Positions 30,899 to 42,355 are shown, counted from the stretch's first letter. The stretch is 45,033 bases of DNA from Tetragenococcus halophilus (GCF_021474685.1 NZ_JAKEIT010000019.1:1-45033); one strand, 5' to 3'. A program made the numbers and translations. Notes: generated by a model from the letters alone, not told the origin.

Positions 30899-33800
30899 AT
30901 GAGCGCTTCATATTTAACAGCATTGTCATCTTACTCTTTACTACAAAGTACGATCAAAATTCCACAATATGTTCAATTAGCGAAAAAAATGGGCTATAAG
31001 CATTTAGGAATTACGGATAGAAATAATCTTTATGGTGCTTTAGAGTTTGTAAAGGCTTGTCAAAAGGAACAAATAAATCCGGTTATCGGATTGTTACTTG
31101 AATATTACTCCCAACAAACCCAAAAAGAGCATGAGATCTTTTTATTTGCAAAAAATAACCAAGGATACAAAAAGCTTATGCACTTATCAAGCCAAAAGAT
31201 GAGCGGGACGCAAGTTTTATTGGAAGAATCTTCCTTAACCGACTTATTTGCTATTTTACCTGTTGAAAATGAATTAACAAAATTACGTCTTGGAGACGAA
31301 AAAATAGCTGAAAATAGGGTGACTGAGCTGCAAGAAACAATTGGAGAAGATCAGCTTTTTTATGGTGTTGCTTACCAAGAAGTTTTAGCAGATGAAATGA
31401 ATGAATGGATGCAACAGCAAGGAGTACAGGCTGCTGCTTATCAATTGATAGATTCACTTTATCCAGAGGAAGCTTTTTCAGTAAAAGTCATGCATCATAT
31501 TAGAGAAGGCGAGCAAATAGAAAATCTCCAACAAGAGATGCAAGAAATCACTTCTTTTAAAAGTTTAGAAGCAGCCGAAAAAAAAGCAGCTTGGTATGAA
31601 ACAAATGCACCTCAAGCTTTACAAAAGACTGAAATGATTGCGGAAAACTGTCAGGCACAAATTCCTTTACATCAAAAATTATTGCCACATTATCCTATAA
31701 AAGGTAATAAAAGTGCTAGCCAGTATTTAAAAGAGTTGTGTGAAACAAAACTTCCTCAACGAATTGCAAAGGTTGATGCACGTTATCAAGAACGCTTGGA
31801 TTATGAACTTTCAGTTATCCACAAAATGGGGTTTGATGATTATTTTCTGATTGTTTGGGATGTTATGGACTTTTTACATGAAAATAAAATTGTAACCGGC
31901 GCAGGACGCGGTTCAGCAGCGGGTTCTTTGACTGCTTATGTCTTGTCTATTACAGATGTTGATCCCATTAAGTATGATTTATTGTTCGAACGTTTTCTAA
32001 ATCCTGAACGTAATACCATGCCAGATATTGACTTAGATATACCTGATAATAAAAGAGGAGAGGTTTTACAATATGTAAAGCAAAAATACGGACAAAATCA
32101 TGCTGCACAAATTGCTACTTTTGGCACCATGGCTGCTAAGATGGTTTTACGTGATACTTGTAGAGTCTTTGGCTTATCTCAAAGCGAAGCAAATCGTTGG
32201 TCTAATGCTATTCCTAAGCAAATGAAAATTACGCTGGAAGAGGCCTATGATCAGTCAAAAGCGCTGCGAGAATTAGCCAATATGAATGAACGGAATAAAC
32301 AGTTATTTCAAGCAGCTAAGACACTGGAAGGTTTGCCGCGTCATGTTTCAACTCATGCAGCAGGAGTAGTGATCAGTGATCAAGACTTATTAGACTTAGT
32401 TCCTTTGCAGGAAGGTTCTGAAGGTATTTGGTTAACCCAATTTACTATGAATGATGTAGAAGAAACTGGACTGTTAAAAATTGACTTTTTAGGCTTACGC
32501 AATTTATCGATTATTGCTGATACCTTACAAAGCATTCAAAAAATTACTAAACAAAATATTAGTCAAAAAGATATTCCTTTAGATGATAAAAAAACGTTAC
32601 GCTTGTTTCAAAAAGGAGATACTACAGGTGTGTTTCAATTTGAGTCAGCAGGTATTCGTAATGTTTTACGGCGTTTGATTCCTGAAACGATCGAAGATGT
32701 CGCAGCAGTGAACGCATTATATCGGCCAGGTCCGATGCAAAATATTGACACCTTTATTAAAAGAAAACATGGGCAAGAAAAAATCGATTACCTAGACCCA
32801 AGTCTAGCACCAATATTAGAAAATACTTATGGTGTTATCGTTTATCAGGAACAGATTATGCAGATTGCTTCTCAAATGGCTGGTTTTACTTTAGGTCAGG
32901 CTGATATTTTGCGGCGAGCTATCAGTAAAAAGAAAAAAAGTGTATTAGACAAGCAGCGACGCTATTTTATTGAAGGTGCACAAAATAAGGGCTTTACCAA
33001 AGAAAAAGCGAATCAAATTTATGACTATATCGAACGTTTTGCGGATTATGGCTTTAACCGTTCGCACGCTTTTGCCTATTCTTTTGTCGCTTTTCAAATG
33101 GCTTATTTGAAAGTTCATTATCCAGCACCCTTTTATAAAGCTTTGCTACGTTCAGTTTTGCATACCCCTAAGAAGTTAAAAGAGTATCTTAGCGATGCTA
33201 AAAATGCTGGCGTTAAGGTTTTAAATCCTTCGATAAATCAAAGTGCTTATTCCTTTTATTTAAACTCTTTGCAAGAAATTCGTTTTGGCTTGGGAAGTAT
33301 TAAGGGCATCCGTCGTGATTTTATTTATGACATTCTTGCAGAAAGAAGAGAAAATGGAAACTACGCCTCGTTAAATCAGTTTCTAACTCGAATGAATCAA
33401 TATAATAGTAAGTGGTTGAAAGAAGAAAATATCCGTCCTTTAATAGCTATAGGAGCATTTGATGAGCTGGAAGAAAATCGTCGACAAGCGATTTCTCAAT
33501 TAGAAGGTAAAATCCAAAATGTAGTATACAGTGGAGGGAGCCTTGATTTATTAGATATGATGGCTTTAAAAAATGAAGCACTCACTGATTTTAGTCTGGA
33601 GGAAAAACTAAATTTAGAAGAACAGTATTTAGGTATTTATCTATCAGGGCATCCTGTAGAACAATTTGAGAAAATCAAGCAAAGAAAAAAAGTAACCGAT
33701 ATTTCTGAATTCGTCGAAAATACCACTGTCAATTTGTTGATCTATGGTACTGAAATTCGAGAAATTCGAACAAAAAAAGGTGAACAAATGGCCTTTTTAG

Positions 33801-34219
33801 AAGGAAACGACCCAACGGATGAAACTTCTGTGACGATCTTTCCGCGTTTGTATCGTAAAGTTAGGAATCAGCTGGTAGAAAACCAGGTCTATTATATTGA
33901 AGGCAAAGTGGAAAAGAATAAATATAACGATCAACTTCAAGTGATTGCTAATCAGGTGGTTGTAGCTAAAACATTGGCTGAAACGATCGCTGATAAAACA
34001 GCTTATTTGAAGATACCGGCAGCAGCGGATCAAAAGCAACTTGTCGCAAGTTTGTATGCTGTGATTAAACAATTCAGGGGTAATGTACCTATTATTATTT
34101 ACTATGAAAAAACCGGGGAAACTCGCTTATTACCGGAAAAAAATTGGGTGACTTATACAAAAGATTTGCAGGATTCTTTAGAGGAAATTGTAGGTTCAGG
34201 AAATGTTGTATTTAAATAA
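30899..34219 (+). CDS. dnaE: DNA polymerase III alpha subunit DnaE
   Basis: About 1,106 residues, the lagging-strand/primer-extending polymerase that works beside PolC in Firmicutes. The order is a PHP domain (about 1-200), the polymerase palm with the catalytic PDIDLDIPD at about residue 376, thumb and fingers with GRGSAAGS and FADYGFNRSHAFAYS, helix-hairpin-helix (FGLGSIKGIRRDFIYDIL) and an OB domain near 920-1010. The PHP domain has lost its metal ligands: the usual HLHTHSEYS is LTALSSYS, and TDHGN is TDRNN. AGGGAG favours the second ATG (30899) over 30893, which is only 2 nt from it. Confidence 0.95.
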   Translation: MSASYLTALSSYSLLQSTIKIPQYVQLAKKMGYKHLGITDRNNLYGALEFVKACQKEQINPVIGLLLEYYSQQTQKEHEIFLFAKNNQGYKKLMHLSSQKMSGTQVLLEESSLTDLFAILPVENELTKLRLGDEKIAENRVTELQETIGEDQLFYGVAYQEVLADEMNEWMQQQGVQAAAYQLIDSLYPEEAFSVKVMHHIREGEQIENLQQEMQEITSFKSLEAAEKKAAWYETNAPQALQKTEMIAENCQAQIPLHQKLLPHYPIKGNKSASQYLKELCETKLPQRIAKVDARYQERLDYELSVIHKMGFDDYFLIVWDVMDFLHENKIVTGAGRGSAAGSLTAYVLSITDVDPIKYDLLFERFLNPERNTMPDIDLDIPDNKRGEVLQYVKQKYGQNHAAQIATFGTMAAKMVLRDTCRVFGLSQSEANRWSNAIPKQMKITLEEAYDQSKALRELANMNERNKQLFQAAKTLEGLPRHVSTHAAGVVISDQDLLDLVPLQEGSEGIWLTQFTMNDVEETGLLKIDFLGLRNLSIIADTLQSIQKITKQNISQKDIPLDDKKTLRLFQKGDTTGVFQFESAGIRNVLRRLIPETIEDVAAVNALYRPGPMQNIDTFIKRKHGQEKIDYLDPSLAPILENTYGVIVYQEQIMQIASQMAGFTLGQADILRRAISKKKKSVLDKQRRYFIEGAQNKGFTKEKANQIYDYIERFADYGFNRSHAFAYSFVAFQMAYLKVHYPAPFYKALLRSVLHTPKKLKEYLSDAKNAGVKVLNPSINQSAYSFYLNSLQEIRFGLGSIKGIRRDFIYDILAERRENGNYASLNQFLTRMNQYNSKWLKEENIRPLIAIGAFDELEENRRQAISQLEGKIQNVVYSGGSLDLLDMMALKNEALTDFSLEEKLNLEEQYLGIYLSGHPVEQFEKIKQRKKVTDISEFVENTTVNLLIYGTEIREIRTKKGEQMAFLEGNDPTDETSVTIFPRLYRKVRNQLVENQVYYIEGKVEKNKYNDQLQVIANQVVVAKTLAETIADKTAYLKIPAAADQKQLVASLYAVIKQFRGNVPIIIYYEKTGETRLLPEKNWVTYTKDLQDSLEEIVGSGNVVFK

Positions 34220-34346
34220 TTTTCTGGAATGTTTTCATTAATTGTTTTCATAAATCACGTTTTTTTCTTGTTTTACCAAGACATTTACTTTAATTAATGA
34301 TAGAATATTAAACGAATTGAAAGCTTTAAAAGCAAACATTTGGATT

Positions 34347-34360
34347 TGCTATATTATACT
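34347..34360 (+). promoter_or_regulatory. pfkA promoter (extended -10)
   Basis: TGCTATATT (34347-34355) is an extended -10 followed by an overlapping TATACT (34355-34360); no good -35 is present. GAGGTG at 34367-34372 is the ribosome site before the ATG at 34382. Confidence 0.5.
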
Positions 34361-34378
34361 ATTAATGAGGTGAATTAG

Positions 34379-35344
<966 letters not shown>

Positions 35345-35406
35345 TATTTTCTTTTGATGAGATAAATTAGACATACTATTTTAAATAAATAAGGAGTATA
35401 TTATTA

Positions 35407-37173
35407 ATGAAAAAAACAAAAATCGTAAGTACCTTAGGACCTGCTAGTAATTCGGTAGATACGATCGCAAAATTGATTGAAGCTGGCGCGAATGTTTTTC
35501 GTTTCAATTTCTCTCATGGTGATCATGATGAACATTTAGATCGTATGGATAAAGTTCATCAAGCAGTTGAAAGAACCGGAATAGATGTAGGGATTCTTTT
35601 GGATACAAAAGGAGCCGAAATCCGGACAACAGCTCAAGCTACTGAAACAGGCAAGATTCCTTTTGAGATTGGCGATAGAGTACGTATTGCAATGGACGCA
35701 GAATTAGAAGGCACAAAAGACAAAATTTCTGTCACTTATGAAGGTCTTTTTGATGATGTTCATGAAGGTGGGCATGTGTTATTTGATGATGGTCTAATTG
35801 ACATGCTTATTTTAGAAAAAGACGAAAGCAACCGGGAACTAGTTACTGAAGTACAAAATCCTGGGATCTTGGGTTCACGTAAAGGTGTGAATGCGCCAGG
35901 CGTTTCTATCAGCTTACCTGGAATTACTGATAAAGATGCTGATGATATTCGTTTTGGTTTGCAACATAATATTAACTATATTGCAGCAAGTTTCGTACGT
36001 AAAGCACAAAACGTATTAGACATTCGGGAGATTTTAGAAGAAACAGACATGACTCATGTTCAGATCTTTCCTAAAATTGAATCCCAAGAAGGTATTGATA
36101 ACATTGATGAAATCTTGAAAGTTTCTGATGGTATTATGGTTGCTCGGGGTGACATGGGGGTTGAAATCCCATCTGAATTAGTACCTATGGCGCAAAAAGA
36201 TATTATAAAAAAATGTAACGCTGCAGGAAAATCAGTTATCACAGCAACACAAATGCTAGAATCAATGCAAGAAAACCCACGCCCAACGCGTGCAGAAGCT
36301 TCTGATGTTGCTAACGCTGTCTTTGACGGGACAGATGCAACCATGCTTTCAGGGGAATCAGCTAACGGAAGCTATCCAGTTGAGGCTGTTACGACTATGG
36401 CTCGTATTGATGTAGAAGCAGAAAAATCAATGTTACGACTTGGTTCTTATCAAATTAACCAATTTGATAAAACGGACGTTACTGAAACAATTGGGCTTTC
36501 TGTAGCGCGTGCTGCCAAGAATTTGGGCGTCAAATGTATTGTAGCTGCGACTGAATCTGGCCATACAGCTAAGATGATTTCGAAATATCGTCCAGATGCA
36601 GATATTTTGGCTGTAACTTTTGATGATCATACTAAACGCGGCTTGATGTTAAACTGGGGCGTTTATCCAACAGTTACAGAAAAACCTGAAACAACGGATG
36701 ATATGTTTGAATTAGCAACGAAGAAAACCTTGGAATTAGGCTTTGCTGAAGAAGGCGATCTGATTTTAATTACTGCCGGTGTGCCAGTAGGAGAACGCGG
36801 TACAACAAATGTTATGAAGATCCAAATGATCGGTTCGAAATTAATTGAAGCTCAAGGCGTTGGCGATCATTCAGTAGTTGCTAATACTGTTGTAGCTAAA
36901 AATGCTGAAGAAGCTGTGGCTAAAGCTAAAGATGGGATGGTTCTAGTTGTACCATCAACGGATAAAGAATACATGCCAGCTATTGAAAAAGCAGCTGCTT
37001 TAGTTGTAGAAGAAAGTGGTTTAACTTCACATGCGGCAGTTGTTGGTGTAGCCCAAGACTTACCAGTCATTGTGGGCGCTAAAGACGCTTTGAATATTAT
37101 TAATGATGGTGAATTAGTGACAATTGATTCGCGTCGTGGCATTGTTTACCGTGGAGAAACGATGGCAGTTTAA
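35407..37173 (+). CDS. pyk: Pyruvate kinase with C-terminal PEP-utilising-type domain
   Basis: 588 residues, converts phosphoenolpyruvate and ADP to pyruvate and ATP. The N-terminal TIM barrel and B domain contain KIVSTLGPASNSVDTI, FRFNFSHGDH, LLDTKGAEIRT, FPKIESQEGIDNIDE and the signature VARGDMGVEI; MLSGESANGSYP follows. After the allosteric C domain, an extra domain of about 100 residues (from about 490) has GLTSHAAVVGVAQDLPVIVG, the swivelling PEP-utilising fold with its His. This long form is common in Bacilli. AAGGAG precedes the ATG. Confidence 0.97.
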   Translation: MKKTKIVSTLGPASNSVDTIAKLIEAGANVFRFNFSHGDHDEHLDRMDKVHQAVERTGIDVGILLDTKGAEIRTTAQATETGKIPFEIGDRVRIAMDAELEGTKDKISVTYEGLFDDVHEGGHVLFDDGLIDMLILEKDESNRELVTEVQNPGILGSRKGVNAPGVSISLPGITDKDADDIRFGLQHNINYIAASFVRKAQNVLDIREILEETDMTHVQIFPKIESQEGIDNIDEILKVSDGIMVARGDMGVEIPSELVPMAQKDIIKKCNAAGKSVITATQMLESMQENPRPTRAEASDVANAVFDGTDATMLSGESANGSYPVEAVTTMARIDVEAEKSMLRLGSYQINQFDKTDVTETIGLSVARAAKNLGVKCIVAATESGHTAKMISKYRPDADILAVTFDDHTKRGLMLNWGVYPTVTEKPETTDDMFELATKKTLELGFAEEGDLILITAGVPVGERGTTNVMKIQMIGSKLIEAQGVGDHSVVANTVVAKNAEEAVAKAKDGMVLVVPSTDKEYMPAIEKAAALVVEESGLTSHAAVVGVAQDLPVIVGAKDALNIINDGELVTIDSRRGIVYRGETMAV

Positions 37174-37271
37174 TTAAAATAGAACTGTTTAGTTATGATT
37201 AGCAAGTAAATAGTGGCTAAAAAGCAGCATTTACTTACATTTTAGAGTTTACAGGTGACAAGAATATTTCG

Positions 37272-37300
37272 TTGACAAAGGCAATTTCCGTCTGTATAAT
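37272..37300 (+). promoter_or_regulatory. Consensus promoter of yceD-rpmF
   Basis: TTGACA (37272-37277), 17-nt spacer, TATAAT (37295-37300): a perfect sigma-A promoter 28 nt before the ATG. Confidence 0.9.
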
Positions 37301-37327
37301 GGCTTTTGTTGCTTAGGGGTGAAATAA

Positions 37328-37897
37328 ATGAAATGGTCTTTAGCAGAACTAAGAAAAAACCAAGAAACACCACTGCAGTTTAATGAGACACTTGACCTTA
37401 AAAATGAATTGATGACCCGAGACAAACAAATCTTAGATCTTGCGCCTGTACAGGTTGAAGGTTTGGTTGTGGTAGAAAAAGAGGATTATATTTTACATTA
37501 TACCGTTACAACAACTATCACTTTGCCTTCGTCTCGTTCGCTTGAGCCTGTAGAATTACCAATGAATTTCTCTGTAGATGAAGTGTTTATGACACCAGAG
37601 CAGTATGCACAACTAGATGAAACAGCGTCAGTTGAAGAGATATTGCTGTTAGAACACCAGCAATTAGACTTAAGTGATTCGGTTGCTGATAATATCTTAC
37701 TTGAAATTCCCGTACAAGTACTCACTGAAGAAGAAAGAAAATATGGCACAATGCCTTCGGGCGATGATTGGGTTGTAATTTCAGAAGAAGAGTATAATAA
37801 ACAAAAAGAAGCGGAAAAAGAAAAAAGTACAGATCCTCGTCTTGCAGATTTATCTTCATTATTAGAAGATTTAAAAGAAGATGACACAGAGGATTAA
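37328..37897 (+). CDS. DUF177/YceD-family protein
   Basis: 189 residues of the YceD family, which typically sits immediately upstream of rpmF and is linked to 23S rRNA accumulation. Features: the basic start KWSLAELRK, LAPVQVEGLVVVEKEDYILH, then an acidic C-terminal tail ending SLLEDLKEDDTED. The usual zinc-like Cys motif of some homologues is absent. A strong promoter precedes it and rpmF follows after 53 nt. Confidence 0.88.
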   Translation: MKWSLAELRKNQETPLQFNETLDLKNELMTRDKQILDLAPVQVEGLVVVEKEDYILHYTVTTTITLPSSRSLEPVELPMNFSVDEVFMTPEQYAQLDETASVEEILLLEHQQLDLSDSVADNILLEIPVQVLTEEERKYGTMPSGDDWVVISEEEYNKQKEAEKEKSTDPRLADLSSLLEDLKEDDTED

Positions 37898-37950
37898 TTA
37901 CCTCAAGCAAACTTTGAATAGATAGATCACACTACAAGGAGGTGTAGTAA

Positions 37951-38133
37951 ATGGCAGTACCAGCTAGAAAAACTTCGAAGTCAAAAAAAGCAAAACGCCG
38001 TACTCATCACAAAATGACAATTACTGGATTGAACGAATGTCCAAACTGTGGTGAAATGAAAAAAAGTCATCATGTATGCGCAAATTGTGGCTATTATGAT
38101 GGTAAAGACGTTAACGCAAAAGAAGAAGCATAG
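37951..38133 (+). CDS. rpmF: 50S ribosomal protein L32 (zinc-binding form)
   Basis: 60 residues. [20 protein letters not shown] is the invariant L32 start, and four cysteines in CPNCGEMKK and [11 protein letters not shown] form the zinc site, so this is the C+ paralogue. AGGAGGTG precedes the ATG. A long terminator follows. Confidence 0.97.
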   Translation: MAVPARKTSKSKKAKRRTHHKMTITGLNECPNCGEMKKSHHVCANCGYYDGKDVNAKEEA

Positions 38134-38157
38134 ATTCATTTAAATAAAAAATGAGCA

Positions 38158-38196
38158 AAAACCTTAGGCTGACCATGGAGCCTAAGGTTTTTTTGT
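38158..38196 (+). terminator. rpmF terminator
   Basis: AAAACCTTAGGCT pairs with AGCCTAAGGTTTT across an 8-nt loop, with a T-run. Confidence 0.9.
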
Positions 38197-38583
38197 GTAA
38201 TAAAGACATTTTTGAAAATAGTATGAGAAAAGGAGAACAAGCAATTAAACTTAGGAGATTTTGCAGAGCTTATTTTAAATAACGAATAGTTTTTCATAGG
38301 AGTAACTAACTATCTTGATTATTGCGATTTTTTATATGTTAACTATTTAATTTAACAATAAATTCCCTAAACATAAATAATTTTTTGCTTATATTTAATT
38401 CGTTCGCTTTGTTTTTTATATAAAAATTGCGATGTTATTTTAAGGAATGGATTTTGTCTATTTTATACAATTATTTATTGTTTGTATTCTGACATGTAGA
38501 CATTTTATAAAAAAATAAGGTATAATGAGCCAAATGGAGTGTTTGTTTTTTATTTCATTTATTATGTTAGGGGGCTGTTTTAT
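38197..38583 (+). promoter_or_regulatory. Gene-free leader and promoter of the lipoprotein operon
   Basis: TAGACA (38497-38502), 18-nt spacer, TATAAT (38521-38526). Upstream about 300 bp is AT-rich and shows no frame. TAGGGGGCT is the ribosome site for the ATG at 38584. Confidence 0.6.
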
Positions 38584-39690
38584 ATGAAGAAAAGGAATGT
38601 TATTAAGTTGGTTATGTTGGCAAGTACATTAGCGTTGACTGGTTGCGGTGGTAGTGACAATAACGCTGAGGAAAATAATTCCGAAGGTAAAACAGGGAAC
38701 GCTACAGTTAAAATTAACCAAGGAGACTATGTTTTACAAGAAGGGGAAACCGTTGAAGATGGAGAAGGTTATCTAGCCCTAAATGTGGGTATTAAGAATA
38801 ATACCGAAGAGACCCTACAGGTGTCAGCAAGCGAATTATCGCTTTATGATAGTGATGATAATCAGATTTCTAATGCTGATATATATACAGATGATGATGA
38901 CTTTGAAATGTTTCGAGGAACAAACTTATCTGGAGGAAAAAGTACTTCAGGTTATGTAGTGTTTAAAGTAGATAAAGATAAAAAATACAATTTACAATAT
39001 GCGCCAACAGCTTCTCAAGAGGAAGAAGCTGATGCAGAAGAAGTGGAAATTGCATTAGATCCATCAGATTATAACGATCCTTCAGAAGATGTTCAAGAAG
39101 TGATGGATCAGTATATTTCTCAAGTATTTTTGGCTGATGAAAATGCAGAAGATTCAGACAGTGATACACAAGTGCAATTAGAAAATAATACTGAAGAAGA
39201 ACATACAGATTTTAACCAAAGTTTTATTGATGAATTAAAAAATGAGTTTGATGCTTACTCTCCTTCAGATGGTGAGCTACAAAAAGCAGTTGAAGCATTT
39301 GAAAAGACTAACCAGGAAAAAGCCAATGTTGAATATACAATGGCTTCTTTGACACCTACTCATGCATCTGTTTATGTAAAACCAGAAGTGATTGATTTTA
39401 ATAAAATTGATTTTGAAGCCATTACTAATAAATTTGTTGATGAAAATGAGGGGAAATATGACGACTATAAAAAGGCGCAACAAGATGCTGAAAAATATAT
39501 TTTGCAGGAGCTTCCAAAGCAACTTAACGAGGAAGATGTAGAACAACCGCAGTATATGTCTGCAGATGGCTATAAAATAAATTTAACGCAAGAAGATGGT
39601 GCGTGGACAGTCGATACCTCAGATTCAAGTGATAACTATGATTATAAAGGGTTAACATCTGGTTTTATGGGAGGATTAGGTGACCAATAA
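38584..39690 (+). CDS. Lipoprotein with DUF4352/DUF5067-like domain
   Basis: 368 residues. The signal peptide (MKKRNVIKLVMLASTLALTG) has lipobox LTGC with C21, so the protein is anchored outside the membrane. An Ig-like segment follows (about 35-150: GEGYLALNVGIKNNTEETLQ then SASELSLYDSDD), the pattern of DUF4352/DUF5067 lipoproteins. The rest is a very acidic, Gln/Glu/Asp-rich region and a C-terminal domain from about 215 with repeated NTF2-like strand patterns. I chose the ATG at 38584; the frame opens earlier at 38539. It overlaps the next gene by 11 nt. Function unknown, probably envelope-associated. Confidence 0.75.
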   Translation: MKKRNVIKLVMLASTLALTGCGGSDNNAEENNSEGKTGNATVKINQGDYVLQEGETVEDGEGYLALNVGIKNNTEETLQVSASELSLYDSDDNQISNADIYTDDDDFEMFRGTNLSGGKSTSGYVVFKVDKDKKYNLQYAPTASQEEEADAEEVEIALDPSDYNDPSEDVQEVMDQYISQVFLADENAEDSDSDTQVQLENNTEEEHTDFNQSFIDELKNEFDAYSPSDGELQKAVEAFEKTNQEKANVEYTMASLTPTHASVYVKPEVIDFNKIDFEAITNKFVDENEGKYDDYKKAQQDAEKYILQELPKQLNEEDVEQPQYMSADGYKINLTQEDGAWTVDTSDSSDNYDYKGLTSGFMGGLGDQ

Positions 39691-40756
39691 AATAAAAAAG
39701 ATCATCTTAATATTTGCTGTGCTATTGAGCGTTGTTATCGTCATGTTAGGGTGGAACTACTGGAAAAACTCTACAAAACATCAGGTGAAAATACTGACAG
39801 AGGCGATTGAGAAAAAAGATTATGAACAGTTTAAAGAAGTTGTTCCAAGCTTTGCTGATGGAAAGAAAATAAATAAACGGACTTTTGCGATTTTTGCGGG
39901 TAATTTTTCGGGTGAGAGTAAAAAAAAGAATATAGAGAAATATGTGACTAATTCGAAAATTTTTACTCCTAAAAATCAAGACGATTGGATGAAACCCACA
40001 CAATTTTTGCCATACCCACGTTATGTAGACTTAGAAATAGCAGATACAACAACGGCGACATTATCAGTTGGAAGCCATTTAGTGGAAAATAAGAATGAAA
40101 AAGCGGGGCCATTAATTGGTGCTAATTATGAAATTTCTTATGGTATTAGCAGTTCAATCTATGGAAAATCAGAAGAAAAACATAAGGAAAACCTTATTAG
40201 TGAAAATCAAACCTTTGATTTTGATGAACAACAATCTTTTGTACAAAGTAAAGATTTTCAAGAACAATTACTAAAACAAGTGGTTTCTTATTATGTATCT
40301 ATGAATCAGGGAATCCAAAATGATTTAAATTTTGAAAATCTTGACGCGGCTCACAAAGACACGCAGGCATTATTGCAATATACTTTTGACGAATTACGTT
40401 CTTACGCTGAAACGATTGAACAATCCTTTCAAGAGTTTATCATGAATACCGAATCGCTTAAAGTTGAAGGAAGTGATGAGCCCACCGTCACATTTGATCT
40501 ATATACAGACAATACCTTGTCTGTTGATTTAAAAACAGAAGAAGATAAACAAGAAGAAACACTATCTAATTCTTCCCATAATGCCATTGTGACATTACAA
40601 TTTGATGAAGATATGGAGGAATGGCTGGTCCAGTCAATTGATTTTGAGACTTATGCTCAAGAACCAAATGATTGGCAGCAGAATCGAAAGTTTCAACTTT
40701 CAGAGGTAAATAAAGTTACTTGGCAAGAAAAAAAGGGGAAACAGGCCGATCTTTAG
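39680..40756 (+). CDS. TcaA-like membrane-anchored envelope protein
   Basis: 358 residues from a GTG at 39680 with GGAGG 6 nt before it, overlapping the lipoprotein stop. One N-terminal TM helix (about 6-24, IILIFAVLLSVVIVMLGW) precedes an extracellular part. VKILTEAIEKKDYEQFKEVV followed by NKRTFAIFAGNF resembles the membrane-proximal domain of TcaA/YvbJ proteins, and the C-terminal NTF2-like domain includes LQFDEDMEEWLVQSIDFETYA. The zinc ribbon usual in TcaA is missing. It probably works with the lipoprotein at the cell envelope; TcaA homologues affect glycopeptide response, but nothing here shows that. Confidence 0.65.
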   Translation: MTNKIKKIILIFAVLLSVVIVMLGWNYWKNSTKHQVKILTEAIEKKDYEQFKEVVPSFADGKKINKRTFAIFAGNFSGESKKKNIEKYVTNSKIFTPKNQDDWMKPTQFLPYPRYVDLEIADTTTATLSVGSHLVENKNEKAGPLIGANYEISYGISSSIYGKSEEKHKENLISENQTFDFDEQQSFVQSKDFQEQLLKQVVSYYVSMNQGIQNDLNFENLDAAHKDTQALLQYTFDELRSYAETIEQSFQEFIMNTESLKVEGSDEPTVTFDLYTDNTLSVDLKTEEDKQEETLSNSSHNAIVTLQFDEDMEEWLVQSIDFETYAQEPNDWQQNRKFQLSEVNKVTWQEKKGKQADL

Positions 40757-40846
40757 AACTAGCTTATAAACAGTCACTTACTTAATAAAAGAAAGAATGT
40801 TTTAGTAAAAACTAAATAATAAATCATGAAATCTCGGTGGTTTTCT

Positions 40847-40874
40847 TTGAATAAGACTATTTTTACGCTATAAT
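40847..40874 (+). promoter_or_regulatory. gnd promoter
   Basis: TTGAAT (40847-40852), 16-nt spacer, TATAAT (40869-40874). AGGAGG precedes the ATG at 40917. Confidence 0.75.
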
Positions 40875-40916
40875 ATAAATGGTTTATTAATTTAAGTAAT
40901 CTTAGGAGGACTGTAA

Positions 40917-42338
40917 ATGGCAAAACAAGAAGTCGGCGTCGTCGGTATGGCCGTGATGGGTAAAAACTTAGCCTTAAACATTGAAAGTCGCGGATATTCC
41001 GTTGCGTTATATAATCGCACTGGTTCAAAAACAGAAACAGTTGTTGAAGAAAATTCGGATAAAAATTTAAAAGCTACTTATAGCGTAGAAGAATTTGTTA
41101 ATGCAATCGAAAAACCTCGACGTATTGTATTAATGGTTAAAGCTGGTAAAGGAACGGATGCAACGATTCAATCCCTTTTACCTCACTTAGACCAAGGCGA
41201 TGTGTTAATTGATGGTGGGAATACCTTTTTTGAAAATACGATGCGAAGAAATGCTGAATTAGCTGACTCTGGAATTAACTTTATCGGTACTGGTGTTTCT
41301 GGTGGTGAAGAAGGTGCATTGAAAGGACCTTCGATCATGCCGGGTGGACAAAAAGAAGCTTACGACTTAGTAGCGCCAATTTTAGAAAAAATTGCTGCTA
41401 AAGCAGAAGATGGTACACCATGTGTTACTTATATAGGTCCTAACGGTGCAGGCCACTATGTGAAAATGGTCCACAACGGAATTGAGTATGGAGATATGCA
41501 ATTAATTGCTGAATCATATGACTTGATGAAAAATGTATTAGGACTATCTGTTGATGAAATGGCCGATATTTTCTCAGAATGGAATCAAGGGGAATTGGAT
41601 AGCTATTTAATTGAAATTACTGCTGATATTTTGACGCGTAAGGATGACGAAGGAACAGACCAACCGATTGTTGACATGATTTTAGACTCAGCAGGAAATA
41701 AAGGTACTGGTAAATGGACAAGTCAAAGCTCGTTGGATTTGGGCGTGCCTCTACCTTTGATTACAGAGTCTGTTTTTGCTCGTTATATTTCAGCTTTTAA
41801 ACAAGAACGTGTGCAAGCAAGTGAAATCTTACAAAAAACACCTGAATATTCCTTTACAGGGGATAAAAAAGAATTGCTCGAAAAAATTCGCCAAGCGTTG
41901 TATTTCAGCAAGATTATGAGTTATGCACAAGGATTTGCTCAATTACGTGCAGCATCTGATGAGTATGATTGGAATTTACCATTTGGTGAAATTGCCAAAA
42001 TTTGGCGTGCTGGTTGTATTATCCGTGCACAATTTCTACAAAAAATTACAGATGCTTATGATAAAAATCCAGATATCGATAATCTATTATTAGATGATTA
42101 TTTTAAAGAAATTGCGGAAAAATATCAGCAAGCAGTGCGAGATGTTATAGGTGTGGCTGTGCAAGCCGGCGTACCGGTACCAACATTCTCCTCAGCGATT
42201 GCTTATTTTGATTCTTATCGTGCCAAGAGACTACCTGCTAATTTAATTCAAGCACAACGTGATTTCTTTGGTGCTCATACTTATGAAAGAGTAGATAAAG
42301 AAGGTATTTTCCATTATTCATGGTATGATGAAAAATAA
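40917..42338 (+). CDS. gnd: 6-phosphogluconate dehydrogenase, decarboxylating
   Basis: 473 residues, pentose phosphate pathway enzyme making ribulose-5-phosphate, CO2 and NADPH. The Rossmann start [24 protein letters not shown] for [18 protein letters not shown], the signature [19 protein letters not shown], the catalytic [13 protein letters not shown] and GTGKWTSQ are all present. Length is standard. The preceding gene is unrelated; the regulator pair follows after a terminator. Confidence 0.97.
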   Translation: MAKQEVGVVGMAVMGKNLALNIESRGYSVALYNRTGSKTETVVEENSDKNLKATYSVEEFVNAIEKPRRIVLMVKAGKGTDATIQSLLPHLDQGDVLIDGGNTFFENTMRRNAELADSGINFIGTGVSGGEEGALKGPSIMPGGQKEAYDLVAPILEKIAAKAEDGTPCVTYIGPNGAGHYVKMVHNGIEYGDMQLIAESYDLMKNVLGLSVDEMADIFSEWNQGELDSYLIEITADILTRKDDEGTDQPIVDMILDSAGNKGTGKWTSQSSLDLGVPLPLITESVFARYISAFKQERVQASEILQKTPEYSFTGDKKELLEKIRQALYFSKIMSYAQGFAQLRAASDEYDWNLPFGEIAKIWRAGCIIRAQFLQKITDAYDKNPDIDNLLLDDYFKEIAEKYQQAVRDVIGVAVQAGVPVPTFSSAIAYFDSYRAKRLPANLIQAQRDFFGAHTYERVDKEGIFHYSWYDEK

Positions 42339-42355
42339 GAAAAAATGACGATAAA

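Noticed and set aside
34310-34340. cre site before pfkA (TGAAAGCTTTAAAA)
   Set aside because: It lacks the central CG and does not match the consensus well enough.
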